This document shows positions 1 through 8,499 of a stretch of 46,153 bases of DNA, one piece after another. Source of the stretch: Amycolatopsis pittospori (lineage in GTDB: Bacteria > Actinomycetota > Actinomycetes > Mycobacteriales > Pseudonocardiaceae). The notes below the pieces were generated by a model. That model made no database searches and was not told the DNA's origin. It was given only the letters and a program-made list of their open reading frames with translations. The DNA is taken from the NCBI RefSeq assembly GCF_013870525.1, contig NZ_JACBXD010000063.1:1-46153 (forward strand). Direction: 5' to 3'. Position 1 is the stretch's first letter. Every line of letters begins with the position of its first letter. Position numbers and translations under genes: made by a program.

Positions 1-916
1 AGGCATCCGCCACCAGCGGGCTGCGCGGCGCGTACCGGCCCCGACCCAGATCCCGCAGGAAACCGCCGTCCAGCGCGGTGAGCAGCGCATCGGTGATCCC
101 GTCCACTTCGGACACCGCCGCGAGCGCCTCGTCGCCCGCCGGACGGCCGAGCACCACGGCGGCCTCGACGAGCGCGGCGCAGTCCGGATCCACTTCCGCG
201 AACCGGGCGACGAGCGTGGCGGACCAGGCCGCGGGAACGATGTCGCCGGGTGCCTGGAGTACGGCGTGGACGGCGCCGCGCACTCCACCGGTCCGGCGGT
301 GGACCCGCTCGCCGAGCTCCCGCGAGCCCGCCAGCGCCGCGACGTCGTCGACGTCCAACGGAGACAAGGTGAACCGCGCTGTCACTCCCGATCGGGGAGG
401 CCACCAGGAACCGCCTCGCGCGGGCTGTCGCGTCAACGTCGCCGACGTGGTGACGACGGCCAGCCCAGGGGAAGGGTTGTCGGCCAGGAACCGAAGGAGG
501 TCTTGGGTTTCCTCGTCGGCGTCGTGGGCGTCGTCGACGAGCAGGACAGTGCGTTCGAGCGTGGTCAGGAGCTCGCGAAGCGCCCGGAACACCAAGTGGC
601 GGCCGGGAGGTTCGGGGAGCGGCGCCGGCAGCACTTCGCCCAGCTCGGGCACTATCGGCCGAAGAGAGCCGCCGAGCGGGGAAAGACGCGAGGCGGCGGC
701 GCTCCATCGGCCGACGTCCGCGGCCAGCGCCTCGATCACCGGGCCGAGCGGGACCGGCCGTCGCCGCCGGGCACACCGGACGTGGAGTACGGCCACGTCC
801 GGGCCTTCGCGGCGGCCCAGTGCGTCGAGAAGGCGGGTTCGCCCGGCTCCCGGTTCGCCCTCGACCACCACGAACGCGGGCGGTTCGACGGCGAAGTCCG
901 GGGTCGTACCGCTCAT
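1..916 (-). CDS. LuxR-family/AAA ATPase regulator, N-terminal part (runs off left edge)
   Basis: The reading frame opens with ATG at 916 and stays open to base 1, about 305 codons, so only the N-terminal part is present. The start MSGTTPDFAVEPPAFVVVEG leads into a P-loop, GEPGAGRT at residues 20-27, followed by a Walker B-like stretch (TVLLVDDAHDADEE). This is the usual ATPase part of large actinobacterial LuxR/MalT-like regulators; the DNA-binding domain would lie outside the window. The P-loop lysine is replaced by arginine (R26), so nucleotide handling may be altered. The family assignment rests on the P-loop/Walker B order and composition. The exact subfamily and target genes cannot be told. 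Confidence 0.7.
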   Translation of the reverse strand, partial: MSGTTPDFAVEPPAFVVVEGEPGAGRTRLLDALGRREGPDVAVLHVRCARRRRPVPLGPVIEALAADVGRWSAAASRLSPLGGSLRPIVPELGEVLPAPLPEPPGRHLVFRALRELLTTLERTVLLVDDAHDADEETQDLLRFLADNPSPGLAVVTTSATLTRQPARGGSWWPPRSGVTARFTLSPLDVDDVAALAGSRELGERVHRRTGGVRGAVHAVLQAPGDIVPAAWSATLVARFAEVDPDCAALVEAAVVLGRPAGDEALAAVSEVDGITDALLTALDGGFLRDLGRGRYAPRSPLVADA

Positions 917-969
917 GGCACGACCCTAAGCGGAAAACACCCGCGCGGGAGTTCACTAAGGACCCTCAT

Positions 970-1383
970 TTATTGCGGGGAGGGCCGCGCCAGTTCGACG
1001 AGGCTGTCGAACAACACCTCCGCCGCCCGGCAGACGGCCGACGACGGCGCGTCGAACGGGCCGATGACGCCGGAGAGTTGTTCCCAGGCGAATCGGCCCA
1101 GCACCCGTGCCATCACCGCCCGGACCGCCGCCGGTTCGCCGGGACGGGGTCGCAGCGCCTGCTCGCCATCGCTGAGGTGGCCACCGGGCTCGAGCACGTC
1201 GAGACACCGCGACAGGACCTCACTCGTCAGCCTGGCCGCGACCGCGCGCGACGGCCCCCGCAGGTAAGGGGCGACGTCCGCGAGACCCGCCATCCGCCGA
1301 AGCGCGCCGATCACCAGGCGATCCCGGAGTTCGCGCGCTCCGAGGCCGGACGCCGTCGCGGGCTCCTCGAATCGCTGCGACAC
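970..1383 (-). CDS. Small uncharacterised helical protein
   Basis: A 137-residue frame. I chose the GTG at 1383 because it is preceded by a strong ribosome-binding site (GAAGGGGAGAAC); the frame stays open upstream but has no comparable site. The protein is rich in Ala, Arg and Leu, predicted mostly helical, with no membrane segment, signal peptide or cysteine cluster. It is not a family I recognise; the fold could resemble the ligand-binding half of a small regulator, but no helix-turn-helix is visible. It lies downstream of no obvious partner, with the LuxR-like gene on the same strand 53 bp beyond its stop codon. The 53-bp gap contains the AT-richer stretch ACTAAGGACCCTCATTTATT, which may be a remnant of a gene-end repeat. 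Confidence 0.6.
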   Translation of the reverse strand: MSQRFEEPATASGLGARELRDRLVIGALRRMAGLADVAPYLRGPSRAVAARLTSEVLSRCLDVLEPGGHLSDGEQALRPRPGEPAAVRAVMARVLGRFAWEQLSGVIGPFDAPSSAVCRAAEVLFDSLVELARPSPQ

Positions 1384-1540
1384 GTTCTCCCCTTCGGCCG
1401 GACACTCTTCCCCTCCACCTTCACGCGCGCGGGCGACGACGGCCAGCCCGCGCGCGATAGATGAGGACCCGTAGAGAAAGCGGTGACCGTCGGTCCCGCC
1501 TGGAAGACTGATACCCGGGGGCAGGCAGAAGGGAGCGAGC

Positions 1541-2431
1541 GTGGCGGAGGACCTGAAGATCCGGCTCGGGGTCGGGCTGGGGACCGGGACGGCGCCGGAG
1601 GAGTTCGGCGCGGCCGTCGATCTGCTGGAGCGCGCGGGTGTCGATTCGCTCTGGCTGCCGGAGGCGGTGTACTCGCCCAGGATCGACCCGGTCGTCGGGC
1701 TGACGCACGCGCTGGCGAGAACGGCGAACCTGAAGGTCGGCACCGGCGTGATGGTCCTGCCGGGCCGCGATCCGGTGCTGGTCGCCAAGCAACTCGCCTC
1801 GCTGGCCGCGCTCGCACCGAAACGGGTCTTGCCGGTCTTCGGGCTGAAACCCGCGCGCGACGCGGAACTACCGTTGTTCCCGGTGCCGCAGGGCCGCCGC
1901 GCCGCGGTGTTCGACGAGTCGTTGCGGCTGATCAGGGCGTTGCTGGAGCGGGAAGAGGTGACCTTCGAGGGCGAGTTCTTCCGCGTCGAGGGCGTGGGGC
2001 TGGGCATGCGCCCGCTCAAGCGGCTCGACCTCTGGCTCGGCGGGAAGGCGCCGGGCGCGCTGCGCCGGATCGGCAGGCTCGCGGACGGCTGGCTGGCCAG
2101 TTTCATCACGCCGGAAGAGGCCCGCGCCGGCCGCGAGGCGATCCAGAAGGCCGCGGCGGAGGCGGGCCGCGAGGTCGAGGCCGACCACTTCGGGATCAGC
2201 CTCATCGTCGCCGAGGACGGCATCCCGGACGCGCTCGCCGCGTCGATCGCCGCTCGTTCGGACGCCGATCCGTCCCGGCTGATCGCGGGCAGCTGGGCGG
2301 CCGCCCGCGATCTGATCGCCGAGTACATCGACGCGGGGCTGAGCAAGTTCGTGCTCTACCCGGCCGGGCCGGAGCCGATCGAACGGTTCGTCGAGAACTT
2401 CGTCGAGCACGCCGTCCCGATCCAGAACTGA
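1541..2431 (+). CDS. F420-dependent LLM-class oxidoreductase
   Basis: A 296-residue protein of the luciferase-like monooxygenase superfamily, the TIM-barrel group that in actinobacteria mostly uses coenzyme F420. Visible hallmarks are the N-terminal IRLGVGLGTG strand, the segment LWLPEAVYSPRIDPVVGLTHALART, the GTGVMVLPGRDPVLVAKQLASL core (about residues 67-88) and the conserved LWLGGKAPGALRRIGRLADGWL segment in the second half. Length is normal for the family. The GTG start at 1541 has AGGGAG upstream. Substrate unknown; reduction or oxidation of a small organic molecule in the cytoplasm is the family expectation. It stands alone and is followed by a GC-rich hairpin. Confidence 0.88.
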   Translation: MAEDLKIRLGVGLGTGTAPEEFGAAVDLLERAGVDSLWLPEAVYSPRIDPVVGLTHALARTANLKVGTGVMVLPGRDPVLVAKQLASLAALAPKRVLPVFGLKPARDAELPLFPVPQGRRAAVFDESLRLIRALLEREEVTFEGEFFRVEGVGLGMRPLKRLDLWLGGKAPGALRRIGRLADGWLASFITPEEARAGREAIQKAAAEAGREVEADHFGISLIVAEDGIPDALAASIAARSDADPSRLIAGSWAAARDLIAEYIDAGLSKFVLYPAGPEPIERFVENFVEHAVPIQN

Positions 2432-2435
2432 GGAG

Positions 2436-2478
2436 GCCGCTCGCCCGGCGAGGGGGCTTCCGGTGCGGGGCGAGCGGC
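2436..2478 (+). terminator. GC-rich hairpin after the LLM oxidoreductase
   Basis: GCCGCTCGCCC at 2436-2446 pairs exactly with GGGCGAGCGGC at 2468-2478, an 11-bp stem with a 21-nt loop, beginning 5 bp after the stop codon at 2431. There is no U tract, which is common for actinobacterial terminators. Read as a likely transcription terminator. Confidence 0.6.
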
Positions 2479-2501
2479 TCTAGCCGTGTCCCAGGGACGG
2501 T

Positions 2502-2554
2502 GTTGCGAAAGCCACTTTCGCAACCTTCAACGTTGCGAAAGTGGCTTTCGCAAC
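2502..2554. repeat. 53-bp palindromic element, copy A
   Basis: Two 23-bp arms (2502-2524 and 2532-2554) are perfect reverse complements separated by CTTCAAC. Each arm is itself nearly palindromic (GTTGCGAAAG, three bases, CTTTCGCAAC). It lies between the convergent ends of the LLM oxidoreductase and the DHA2 exporter. The same element, in the opposite orientation and with one mismatch, occurs at 44248-44300. Probably a dispersed intergenic repeat that also acts as a bidirectional terminator. Confidence 0.9.
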
Positions 2555-2622
2555 CTCTCCTGCGGGCCCGCCTCCTGGTGTCCGATCGTGACCACCCCCT
2601 GGAGAACGCGGCTTCCGAAAGG

Positions 2623-4143
2623 TCAGTCGAACTTCAGCTGTTCGGTCCGCCGCGGCATCAGCAGCAGCGCGCCGACACTGAGCACGGCGACCACCAGCAT
2701 CGCCAGGAAGACGTGGTGTGTGGCGTCCGCGAGGGCGTCGCGCACGAACGTCGTGGTCGGGGTGGCCGGGCCGTTGCCCTCCAGGACGACGCTGGTCGCG
2801 TCGACGCCGGAAGGCAGATTCGCGACACCCTCGGGCGGGTTCGCGAAACGGTTCGCGAGGGTGGCGTTCGCGATCGCGCCGAACATGGCCGCGCCGACGG
2901 CGCTGCCCAGTGAACGGCTGAACATGTTGGTCGCGGTGACCACGCCTCGGCGTTCCCAGCCGATGGTGGACTGCACCGCGACCAGTGTCGGACTCGACGC
3001 CAGGCCCAGGCCGACGCCGAGGACGAAAGCGGCCCCGGCCGCCAGCCAGATCGACGATCCCGCCGCCAGGAACACGGTGATGGCCGCGCCGGCGATGACG
3101 ATCCCGCTGCCGATCAGGGCGGTGTCCCGGAATCCGATCCGCATGTAGACCCGCCCCGCGAGCGATGCCGAGATCGGCCAGCCGACGGTCAAGGCCGCCA
3201 GCGCGAACCCGGCGACGAGCGCGCCGGTGCCGAGCACGCCCTGCGCGTAGGTCGGCAGGTACGACGTGAGGCCCATCAGCAGCATGCCGACGACGACGGC
3301 GATCAGGTTCCCGCCGATCAGGGTCCGTTTGGTGAAGATCCACAGTGGCAGCACCGGTTCGTCCGCCTTGCGCTCCACCAGCACGAACGACACCAGCAGG
3401 ACCAGGGCGACGCCGAAGATCACCAGGCTCGGCGCGGACGCCCAGCCCCAGGCGACCCCGCCTTCGAGCAGGCCGAGGATCAGCAGCGAGCAGCCGAGGG
3501 TGAGCAGGGTGGCGCCGAGGTAGTCGATGCGGTGCGAGCGGCGTTCGACGCGCTCGCGGAAGTTCCGGAACAGCATCCACGCCGCCAGCGCGCCGAGCGG
3601 CAGGTTGATGAAGAAGATCCAGCGCCAGTCCAGGTACTCGGCGAACACGCCGCCCAGCGTCGGCCCGACCACCGAGGAGATGGCCCACACGCTGGCGAGA
3701 TAGCCCTGCACCCGGGCGCGTTCCTCGACCGTGTACATGTCGCCGACCATGGTCAGCGCGATCGGCTGGATGGCACCGGCGCCGATGCCCTGCACGGCGC
3801 GGGCGGCGATCAGCACCGGCATGCTCCAGGCGGCGCCGCAGAGCACCGAGCCGAGCAGGAACGCCGCGATCCCGAAGAACATCACCGGGCGCCTGCCGAG
3901 CACGTCGGCGAACTTGCCGTACAGCGGCACGGTGACCGCCTGCGTCAGCAGATAGATGGAGAACAGCCACGGGAACTGTGAGAACCCGCCCAGGTCGGCG
4001 ACCACCGAGGGCACCGCGGTCGCGATGATGGTCGAGTCCAGCGCGATCAGGCCGGAACACAGCATCACGGCGATGAGGACGGGGCCGCGTTCGGACCGGA
4101 AACCGACCCCTTCCTTCGCGGTGACCGGGGCCGGGGTGGTCAT
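2623..4143 (-). CDS. DHA2-family MFS multidrug exporter
   Basis: A 506-residue integral membrane protein with about 14 hydrophobic segments, the EmrB/QacA (DHA2) arrangement of proton-driven drug efflux. Seen directly: a first helix with LDSTIIATAVPSV (about residues 30-42), the GKFADVLGRRPVM loop (motif A) and GYLASVWAISSVVGPTLGGV (motif C, typical of antiporters). I chose the ATG at 4143 because GAGGAGA precedes it; a much longer open frame upstream is not supported. It is divergent from the DUF1015 gene across 120 bp. No TetR-type regulator is adjacent. The gap contains TGCTT-N9-AAGCA (4181-4199), a possible but weak operator. Substrate unknown. Confidence 0.92.
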   Translation of the reverse strand: MTTPAPVTAKEGVGFRSERGPVLIAVMLCSGLIALDSTIIATAVPSVVADLGGFSQFPWLFSIYLLTQAVTVPLYGKFADVLGRRPVMFFGIAAFLLGSVLCGAAWSMPVLIAARAVQGIGAGAIQPIALTMVGDMYTVEERARVQGYLASVWAISSVVGPTLGGVFAEYLDWRWIFFINLPLGALAAWMLFRNFRERVERRSHRIDYLGATLLTLGCSLLILGLLEGGVAWGWASAPSLVIFGVALVLLVSFVLVERKADEPVLPLWIFTKRTLIGGNLIAVVVGMLLMGLTSYLPTYAQGVLGTGALVAGFALAALTVGWPISASLAGRVYMRIGFRDTALIGSGIVIAGAAITVFLAAGSSIWLAAGAAFVLGVGLGLASSPTLVAVQSTIGWERRGVVTATNMFSRSLGSAVGAAMFGAIANATLANRFANPPEGVANLPSGVDATSVVLEGNGPATPTTTFVRDALADATHHVFLAMLVVAVLSVGALLLMPRRTEQLKFD

Positions 4144-4263
4144 CTGTGGCGGTCTCCTCAGGCTCATGGACGACGTCAACTGCTTCGCATGGGTAAGCAT
4201 TCCACGGAGACACCCGGTCATGGGACCGATTTTTTCCGTGAGGTATCCCGCAAAATGGATCGG

Positions 4264-5406
4264 ATGAGCACCTGGATCCGCCCGATCGACCGTGGCTGGG
4301 TTGTCCGCGACGCCGTCCCCGGACCCGACGTCGACGAGTTCGCCGACCCGGACCGGGTGGTCGCCGCGCTCGCCGGGGCCCGCGGCGACAGCCTGCTGGC
4401 GGTCCAGCATCCGGCCAGGACCCCGGCCGCGCTGGCGGGCGGCCTGTCCGTCGAGGCGGCCTTGCCGCAGGCTCGCGTCACGCTCGAACGCGTCCGGGAG
4501 GCGCACTACCGCCCCGTGCCGGACGTCGTCGCGCCTTATCGCATCGACGGGCCGGACGGCGTCGCGCTCGGCGTACTGTGCCTGGTCGACCCGGCGGCGG
4601 TCCGGGACGACGGGGTGACGCGCGTCCGGCACACCGAGGACGTCTACCCGGACGTCGTCGCGGAACGGGCCGCGATGCTCGCCGGGCTCGGTGTCGCGAC
4701 CAGCGCCGCGATGCTGGTCCCCACGACCGGCGGTCGTGAGTTCACCGCGCTGGTCGAACGGGTCTGCCGCGGACAGGTGCCCGCGTTGTCCACAGTGGAC
4801 GGCGTGGGCCGGAAGCACGAGCTGTGGCTCGCCGGTCCGGGTGAAGACCAGGACGCGTTGCTGGCGGCGCTGGACGAAATGGACCTGCTGGTCGCGGACG
4901 GCAATCACCGGGTCGCGGCCGCCGCGGCGTCGGGCCGCAGCGCGTTGCTCGCGTTGGTGACCGGGGGACCGGGGCTGCGGATCGGCCCCATCCACCGGGT
5001 GCTCACCGGCACCGGTTTCGACGCGGACACGCTGGTCCGGCGCTGGACGGCGGCGGGGTTCGACGTCCGTCCCGGCCCGCCCGCGCCGCCCGCCGAAGCC
5101 GGCGAGGTGACCGTCCTGGTGGGAGGGTCGGCGTTCCGGGTGGGGCTCGGCAAGGCGGGCGGCGATCACGCCGTCGTCGAACAGGATCTGCTCCGCGACG
5201 CGCTCGGCGTCGATCCGGAAGGGCCTGCCGTGCGGCCGCTGCTGCCGGGCGCTCCGGTGCCGGAGGACGCCGACGCGGTACTCCTCCTGGCCCCGGTCCC
5301 GTACGCGGAGGTGCTCGCCGTCCACGCGGCCGGGCAGCGGATGCCGAGGAAGGCCACCTATTTCACGCCGAAACCACGCAGCGGGCTGTTGCTGGCGGAT
5401 CTCTAG
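4264..5406 (+). CDS. DUF1015 family protein
   Basis: A 380-residue soluble protein. Diagnostic parts are DGNHRVAAA (D212 onward) in the middle and the C-terminal PRKATYFTPKPRSGLLLADL, both hallmarks of DUF1015. The N-terminal half carries the family's region around ERVREAHYRPVPDVVAPYRI. The ATG at 4264 is the sensible start; an earlier in-frame start at 4189 would extend it into the divergent promoter region. The family is widespread and poorly characterised, with some members discussed as small-molecule kinases, so I assign no reaction. It stands alone, divergent from the exporter and 38 bp upstream of the ligase gene on the same strand. Confidence 0.85.
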   Translation: MSTWIRPIDRGWVVRDAVPGPDVDEFADPDRVVAALAGARGDSLLAVQHPARTPAALAGGLSVEAALPQARVTLERVREAHYRPVPDVVAPYRIDGPDGVALGVLCLVDPAAVRDDGVTRVRHTEDVYPDVVAERAAMLAGLGVATSAAMLVPTTGGREFTALVERVCRGQVPALSTVDGVGRKHELWLAGPGEDQDALLAALDEMDLLVADGNHRVAAAAASGRSALLALVTGGPGLRIGPIHRVLTGTGFDADTLVRRWTAAGFDVRPGPPAPPAEAGEVTVLVGGSAFRVGLGKAGGDHAVVEQDLLRDALGVDPEGPAVRPLLPGAPVPEDADAVLLLAPVPYAEVLAVHAAGQRMPRKATYFTPKPRSGLLLADL

Positions 5407-5444
5407 CGGGAGCTTTTGTCGGTGGCCCGGCCTAGGATCACCTC

Positions 5445-6518
5445 GTGGAACTGCCCGTGATGCCGCCCGTCAAGCCGATGCTGGCCAAGGCCGTGCACGA
5501 ACTGCCGCGCACGCCGGGGCTGCTGTACGAGCCGAAATGGGACGGCTTCCGGTGCGTGGTCTTCCGCGACGGTGACGAGGTCGTGCTCGGCTCACGCAAC
5601 GACAGGCCGCTCACCCGCTATTTCCCGGAGCTGGTCGACCTGCTCAAGGAGGCGCTGCCCGAACGTTGCGTCGTCGACGGCGAGATCGTGCTGGTCACCG
5701 AAGGCGGGCTCGACTTCGAAAAGCTGCAGCTGCGTCTTCACCCGGCGGCGTCCCGGGTGAACAAACTGGCCACTGAGACACCGACGAGTTTCGTGGTGTT
5801 CGACCTGCTCGCCCTCGACGACCGCGATCTCACCCCGGAACCGTTCGGCGAGCGGCGGAAGCTGCTCGAAAGCGTCGTCGACACGAAGTTCGCCCGCGTG
5901 CACCTCACCCCGCTGTCGGAGGACGCCGACCTCGCCCAGGACTGGTTCACCCGGTTCGAGGGCGCGGGTTTCGACGGCGTGATGGCCAAACCGGCCGACG
6001 CGCCGTACGAACAGGACAAGCGGGTGATGTGGAAGGTCAAGCACCAGCGGACCGCGGACTGCGTCGTCGCAGGGTTCCGGTGGCACAAGGACGGCGTCGG
6101 CTCGCTGTTACTCGGGCTCTACAACGACGAAGGCGTCCTGCAGCACGTCGGGGTGGCCAGCAGTTTCACCGCCGCGAGGCGTCGCGAGCTGGTGGACGAA
6201 CTCGCGCCGTTGAGGGAAGGCGCGCTGGAGAGCCATCCCTGGCGTGAATGGGCCGAGGCCCATGAGGAGGCCGGTGGGCGTATGCCCGGTGCGGGCAGCC
6301 GGTGGGCACCGGGGAAGGACCTGAGCTGGGAGCCGGTCCGGATCGAATGGGTCGCCGAGGTCCGCTACGAACACGTGGAGGGCACGCGGTTCCGTCACGG
6401 CGGCAGGCTCGTGCGCTTCCGCCCGGACCGTGAACCGGCGTCGTGCACGTACGCGCAGCTGGAAGAGGTCCCGCCCGCCGAGCTGGCCACGATGTTCACC
6501 GAGCTGGGGGAAACATGA
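5445..6518 (+). CDS. ligC: ATP-dependent DNA ligase (LigC type)
   Basis: A 357-residue ligase made of nucleotidyltransferase and OB-fold domains only, the size and layout of mycobacterial LigC rather than the larger LigD or LigB. Motif I is EPKWDGFR, with K31 as the predicted AMP-accepting lysine; downstream are VDGEIVL (motif III region), FDGVMAK (motif IV) and MWKVKHQR (motif V). It seals nicks with ATP and is associated in mycobacteria with base-excision or gap repair and alternative end joining. The start is GTG 5445. Its stop overlaps the start of the primase-polymerase gene (ATGA at 6515-6518), so the two are translationally coupled and probably work as a repair pair. Confidence 0.9.
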   Translation: MELPVMPPVKPMLAKAVHELPRTPGLLYEPKWDGFRCVVFRDGDEVVLGSRNDRPLTRYFPELVDLLKEALPERCVVDGEIVLVTEGGLDFEKLQLRLHPAASRVNKLATETPTSFVVFDLLALDDRDLTPEPFGERRKLLESVVDTKFARVHLTPLSEDADLAQDWFTRFEGAGFDGVMAKPADAPYEQDKRVMWKVKHQRTADCVVAGFRWHKDGVGSLLLGLYNDEGVLQHVGVASSFTAARRRELVDELAPLREGALESHPWREWAEAHEEAGGRMPGAGSRWAPGKDLSWEPVRIEWVAEVRYEHVEGTRFRHGGRLVRFRPDREPASCTYAQLEEVPPAELATMFTELGET

Positions 6519-7516
6519 AGGCAGAGCCGGTCACGCTGGACCTCGACGGCGTCGAGTTCACGGTGTCCAATCCGGGCAAGGTCTACTTCTCGCAGAACGG
6601 CGAGACCAAACTGGACCTCGTCGAGTACTACCGCGCGGTGTCGGTGCCGCTGCTGGCGCAGCTCGGTGGACGGCCGCTGCTGCTGGAGCGCTATCCCGAC
6701 GGCGCCGGCGGGAAGTCGTGGTTCCAGAAACGCGTCCCGAAGAACGCTCCCGAGTGGCTGACGACGACGGTGGTGTCCACCCCGAACGGGACCACTTCGG
6801 ACGCTCTCGTGGCGAAGGACCTCGCACACGTCATCTGGGCGGTCAACCAGGGCTGTCTCGGCTTCCATGTCTGGCCCAACCGGGCCGACGCGCCGGACAT
6901 CAGCGACCAGTTGCGTGTCGACCTCGACCCGTCGCCCGGGATCGGTTTCCCCGAATTGCGGCACGGCGCCGTCCTGACGAAGGCGTTGCTCGAAGAGCTG
7001 GGCATCACCGCGCAGCTGAAGACGTCGGGCTCGCGCGGCCTGCATCTCTACGTGCCGCTGGAGCCGAAGTGGGACGGCTACGAGGTCCGCGCCGCCGCCG
7101 TCGCGCTCGCCCGTGAACTGGAGCGCCGCCACCCGGATCTGATGACGGCGCAGTGGTGGAAGGAAGAACGCGGCTCCCGGGTGTTCGTGGACTTCAACCA
7201 GAACGCGCCGCACAAGACGGTGTTCGGCGCGTGGTGCGTGCGGCCGCGGGTCGGCGGGCAGGTGTCGACGCCGATCGCCTGGGACGAACTGGAGACCATC
7301 GAGCCGGACAAGCTCACGCTGTCCACGGTCCCCGCCCGGTTCGCCGAACGCGGGGACCCTTGGGCGGAAACGAAACCGCAGTCGATCGAGCCGTTGCTGG
7401 AGATGTCCCGGAAGGACATGGAGAGCGGACTCATGGACGCGCCCTGGCCGCCTGTCTACCCGAAGATGCCGAACGAACCGCCCCGCGTCGCTCCCAGCCG
7501 GGCGAAGAAGGAGTAA
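6515..7516 (+). CDS. LigD-polymerase-like primase-polymerase (PrimPolC type)
   Basis: A 333-residue stand-alone archaeo-eukaryotic-primase-fold polymerase, equivalent to the Pol domain of LigD and to mycobacterial PrimPolC, which also sits beside ligC. Catalytic signatures are visible: VDLDP with D136 and D138 (metal binding), SGSRGLHLYVPL with H177 (nucleotide phosphate binding) and RVFVDFNQN with D226 (third carboxylate). Expected activity is short gap filling, with a preference for ribonucleotides, before ligation by LigC. It overlaps ligC by four bases. A long perfect palindrome begins 16 bp after its stop. I see no Ku gene in the window. Confidence 0.9.
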   Translation: MKAEPVTLDLDGVEFTVSNPGKVYFSQNGETKLDLVEYYRAVSVPLLAQLGGRPLLLERYPDGAGGKSWFQKRVPKNAPEWLTTTVVSTPNGTTSDALVAKDLAHVIWAVNQGCLGFHVWPNRADAPDISDQLRVDLDPSPGIGFPELRHGAVLTKALLEELGITAQLKTSGSRGLHLYVPLEPKWDGYEVRAAAVALARELERRHPDLMTAQWWKEERGSRVFVDFNQNAPHKTVFGAWCVRPRVGGQVSTPIAWDELETIEPDKLTLSTVPARFAERGDPWAETKPQSIEPLLEMSRKDMESGLMDAPWPPVYPKMPNEPPRVAPSRAKKE

Positions 7517-7531
7517 GGCGCCTCGGACAGC

Positions 7532-7597
7532 CCGCGTTTAGTCCTCTGAATGCGGTACTTGCGCGTGCAAGTACCGCATTCAGAGGACTAAACGCGG
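7532..7597. repeat. 66-bp perfect hairpin element
   Basis: Arms 7532-7562 and 7567-7597 are perfect 31-bp reverse complements with a 4-nt loop (GCGT). The left arm begins CCGCGTTTAGTCCTCTGAAT. It fills the space between the convergent ends of the PrimPol gene (7516) and the small CxxC gene, whose stop begins at the next base (7598). Very probably a bidirectional terminator. Its sequence is unrelated to the other palindromes in the window. Confidence 0.92.
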
Positions 7598-7864
7598 TCA
7601 GAGTGGCAGGTCGAAGGCGAGTTGGGTGTTCGCGGCGGGCTCGGCCTTGCGCGTGGACCGGTGGCCCGGCAGGGTCGCGGCGCAGCGAGGGCACGGGGCG
7701 ACGTCGGTGGTGGTGAGATCCACCGGTGTCCACATCCGGGATTCCTTGGCCCCGCAGGCGGAACGCCGGTAGCGGAGGTCTTCGGAGCGGGTCATCAGAT
7801 GCGCGGCGGGGGAGTCCTCCGGCAGCGCGCCGACCAGGTACCAGCGTCCTGCGGTGCTCGTCAT
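7598..7864 (-). CDS. Small conserved-type protein with CxxC motif
   Basis: An 88-residue protein beginning MTSTAGRWYLVGALPEDSPA, with one cysteine near residue 37 (RRSACGAKES) and a CPRC pair near residues 57-60, so a zinc-binding knuckle is possible. No membrane segment. The ATG at 7864 is supported by GGGAGGA upstream. Codon use matches its neighbours and the ribosome-binding site is good, so I treat it as real. I do not recognise the family. Its stop abuts the 66-bp palindrome. Confidence 0.65.
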   Translation of the reverse strand: MTSTAGRWYLVGALPEDSPAAHLMTRSEDLRYRRSACGAKESRMWTPVDLTTTDVAPCPRCAATLPGHRSTRKAEPAANTQLAFDLPL

Positions 7865-8035
7865 GGAACTGTCCTCCCGATACAGGTGGTCCAGCTCGAG
7901 ATTCCTTCCACCTTCCAGTGTCAAGGAGACTCGCGACGATTCCCGCCATTTCACACCTTTCGGCGTGTCCGTCCGTCCACTAAAGAATGTATAACGCCCT
8001 ATACGGCAAGGTGGGAGCCTGCCGAAGGGGGTTAC

Positions 8036-8497
8036 ATGAATCAAAAGAACGCGAAGACGGCGACGGGATTGGCGATCGTCGTGTCGCTGCTGGCGGGGTG
8101 TGCGGCGGAGAGTCCGGTCGACGGGGAGGACGTGAACCTGGCCGGGAAGATCGCGTGCCACCTTTTCGACAGGTCGCGACTGGCGGACTACGGGGTCCGT
8201 GAAGTCACGCAACAGGCGGACGAGGCGACGCTTTCCCGATGCGTCTGGCAAAGCCGGGCGGCGATGGGGAGCGTGTTGCTCACTCTGCACCTCGACTACG
8301 AAGACGGTTACGCGTACGAGTCCACCCGGAAGCGGATCAATGGTCACATCGGCGGGTTCCCCGCCGACATCGTCGGAACCCAGATCAAGCTCGTCACCGC
8401 GGAGCGGGAAGGCTCTGCTCTGCTCAACGCGCAGGGCACGAAGGTGTCCGCGGGGGTGATCGCCGAGGAGCTCGCGAAGATCCTTCGCCGCGGCTGA
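8036..8497 (+). CDS. Small secreted lipoprotein (DUF3558-like)
   Basis: A 153-residue protein with an N-terminal lipoprotein signal: a charged start (MNQKNAKTATG), a hydrophobic stretch and the lipobox LLAGC with C22 as the lipid-modified residue. The mature part has two further cysteines (IACHLF and LSRCVW) that could form a disulfide. A C...CxW pattern in a small actinobacterial lipoprotein resembles DUF3558, but that link is tentative. The ATG at 8036 follows GAAGGGGG. Its end lies 2 bp from the convergent CobW-family gene. Role unknown; it acts outside the cytoplasmic membrane. Confidence 0.75.
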   Translation: MNQKNAKTATGLAIVVSLLAGCAAESPVDGEDVNLAGKIACHLFDRSRLADYGVREVTQQADEATLSRCVWQSRAAMGSVLLTLHLDYEDGYAYESTRKRINGHIGGFPADIVGTQIKLVTAEREGSALLNAQGTKVSAGVIAEELAKILRRG

Positions 8498-8499
8498 CC

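Noticed and set aside
78..929. Plus-strand 283-codon frame at the left end
   Set aside because: It is antisense to the LuxR/AAA-type regulator, whose P-loop and Walker B are clear on the minus strand.
2486..3148. 220-residue frame starting in the first palindrome and running antisense to the exporter
   Set aside because: It is antisense to the DHA2 exporter, and its N terminus is translated palindrome.
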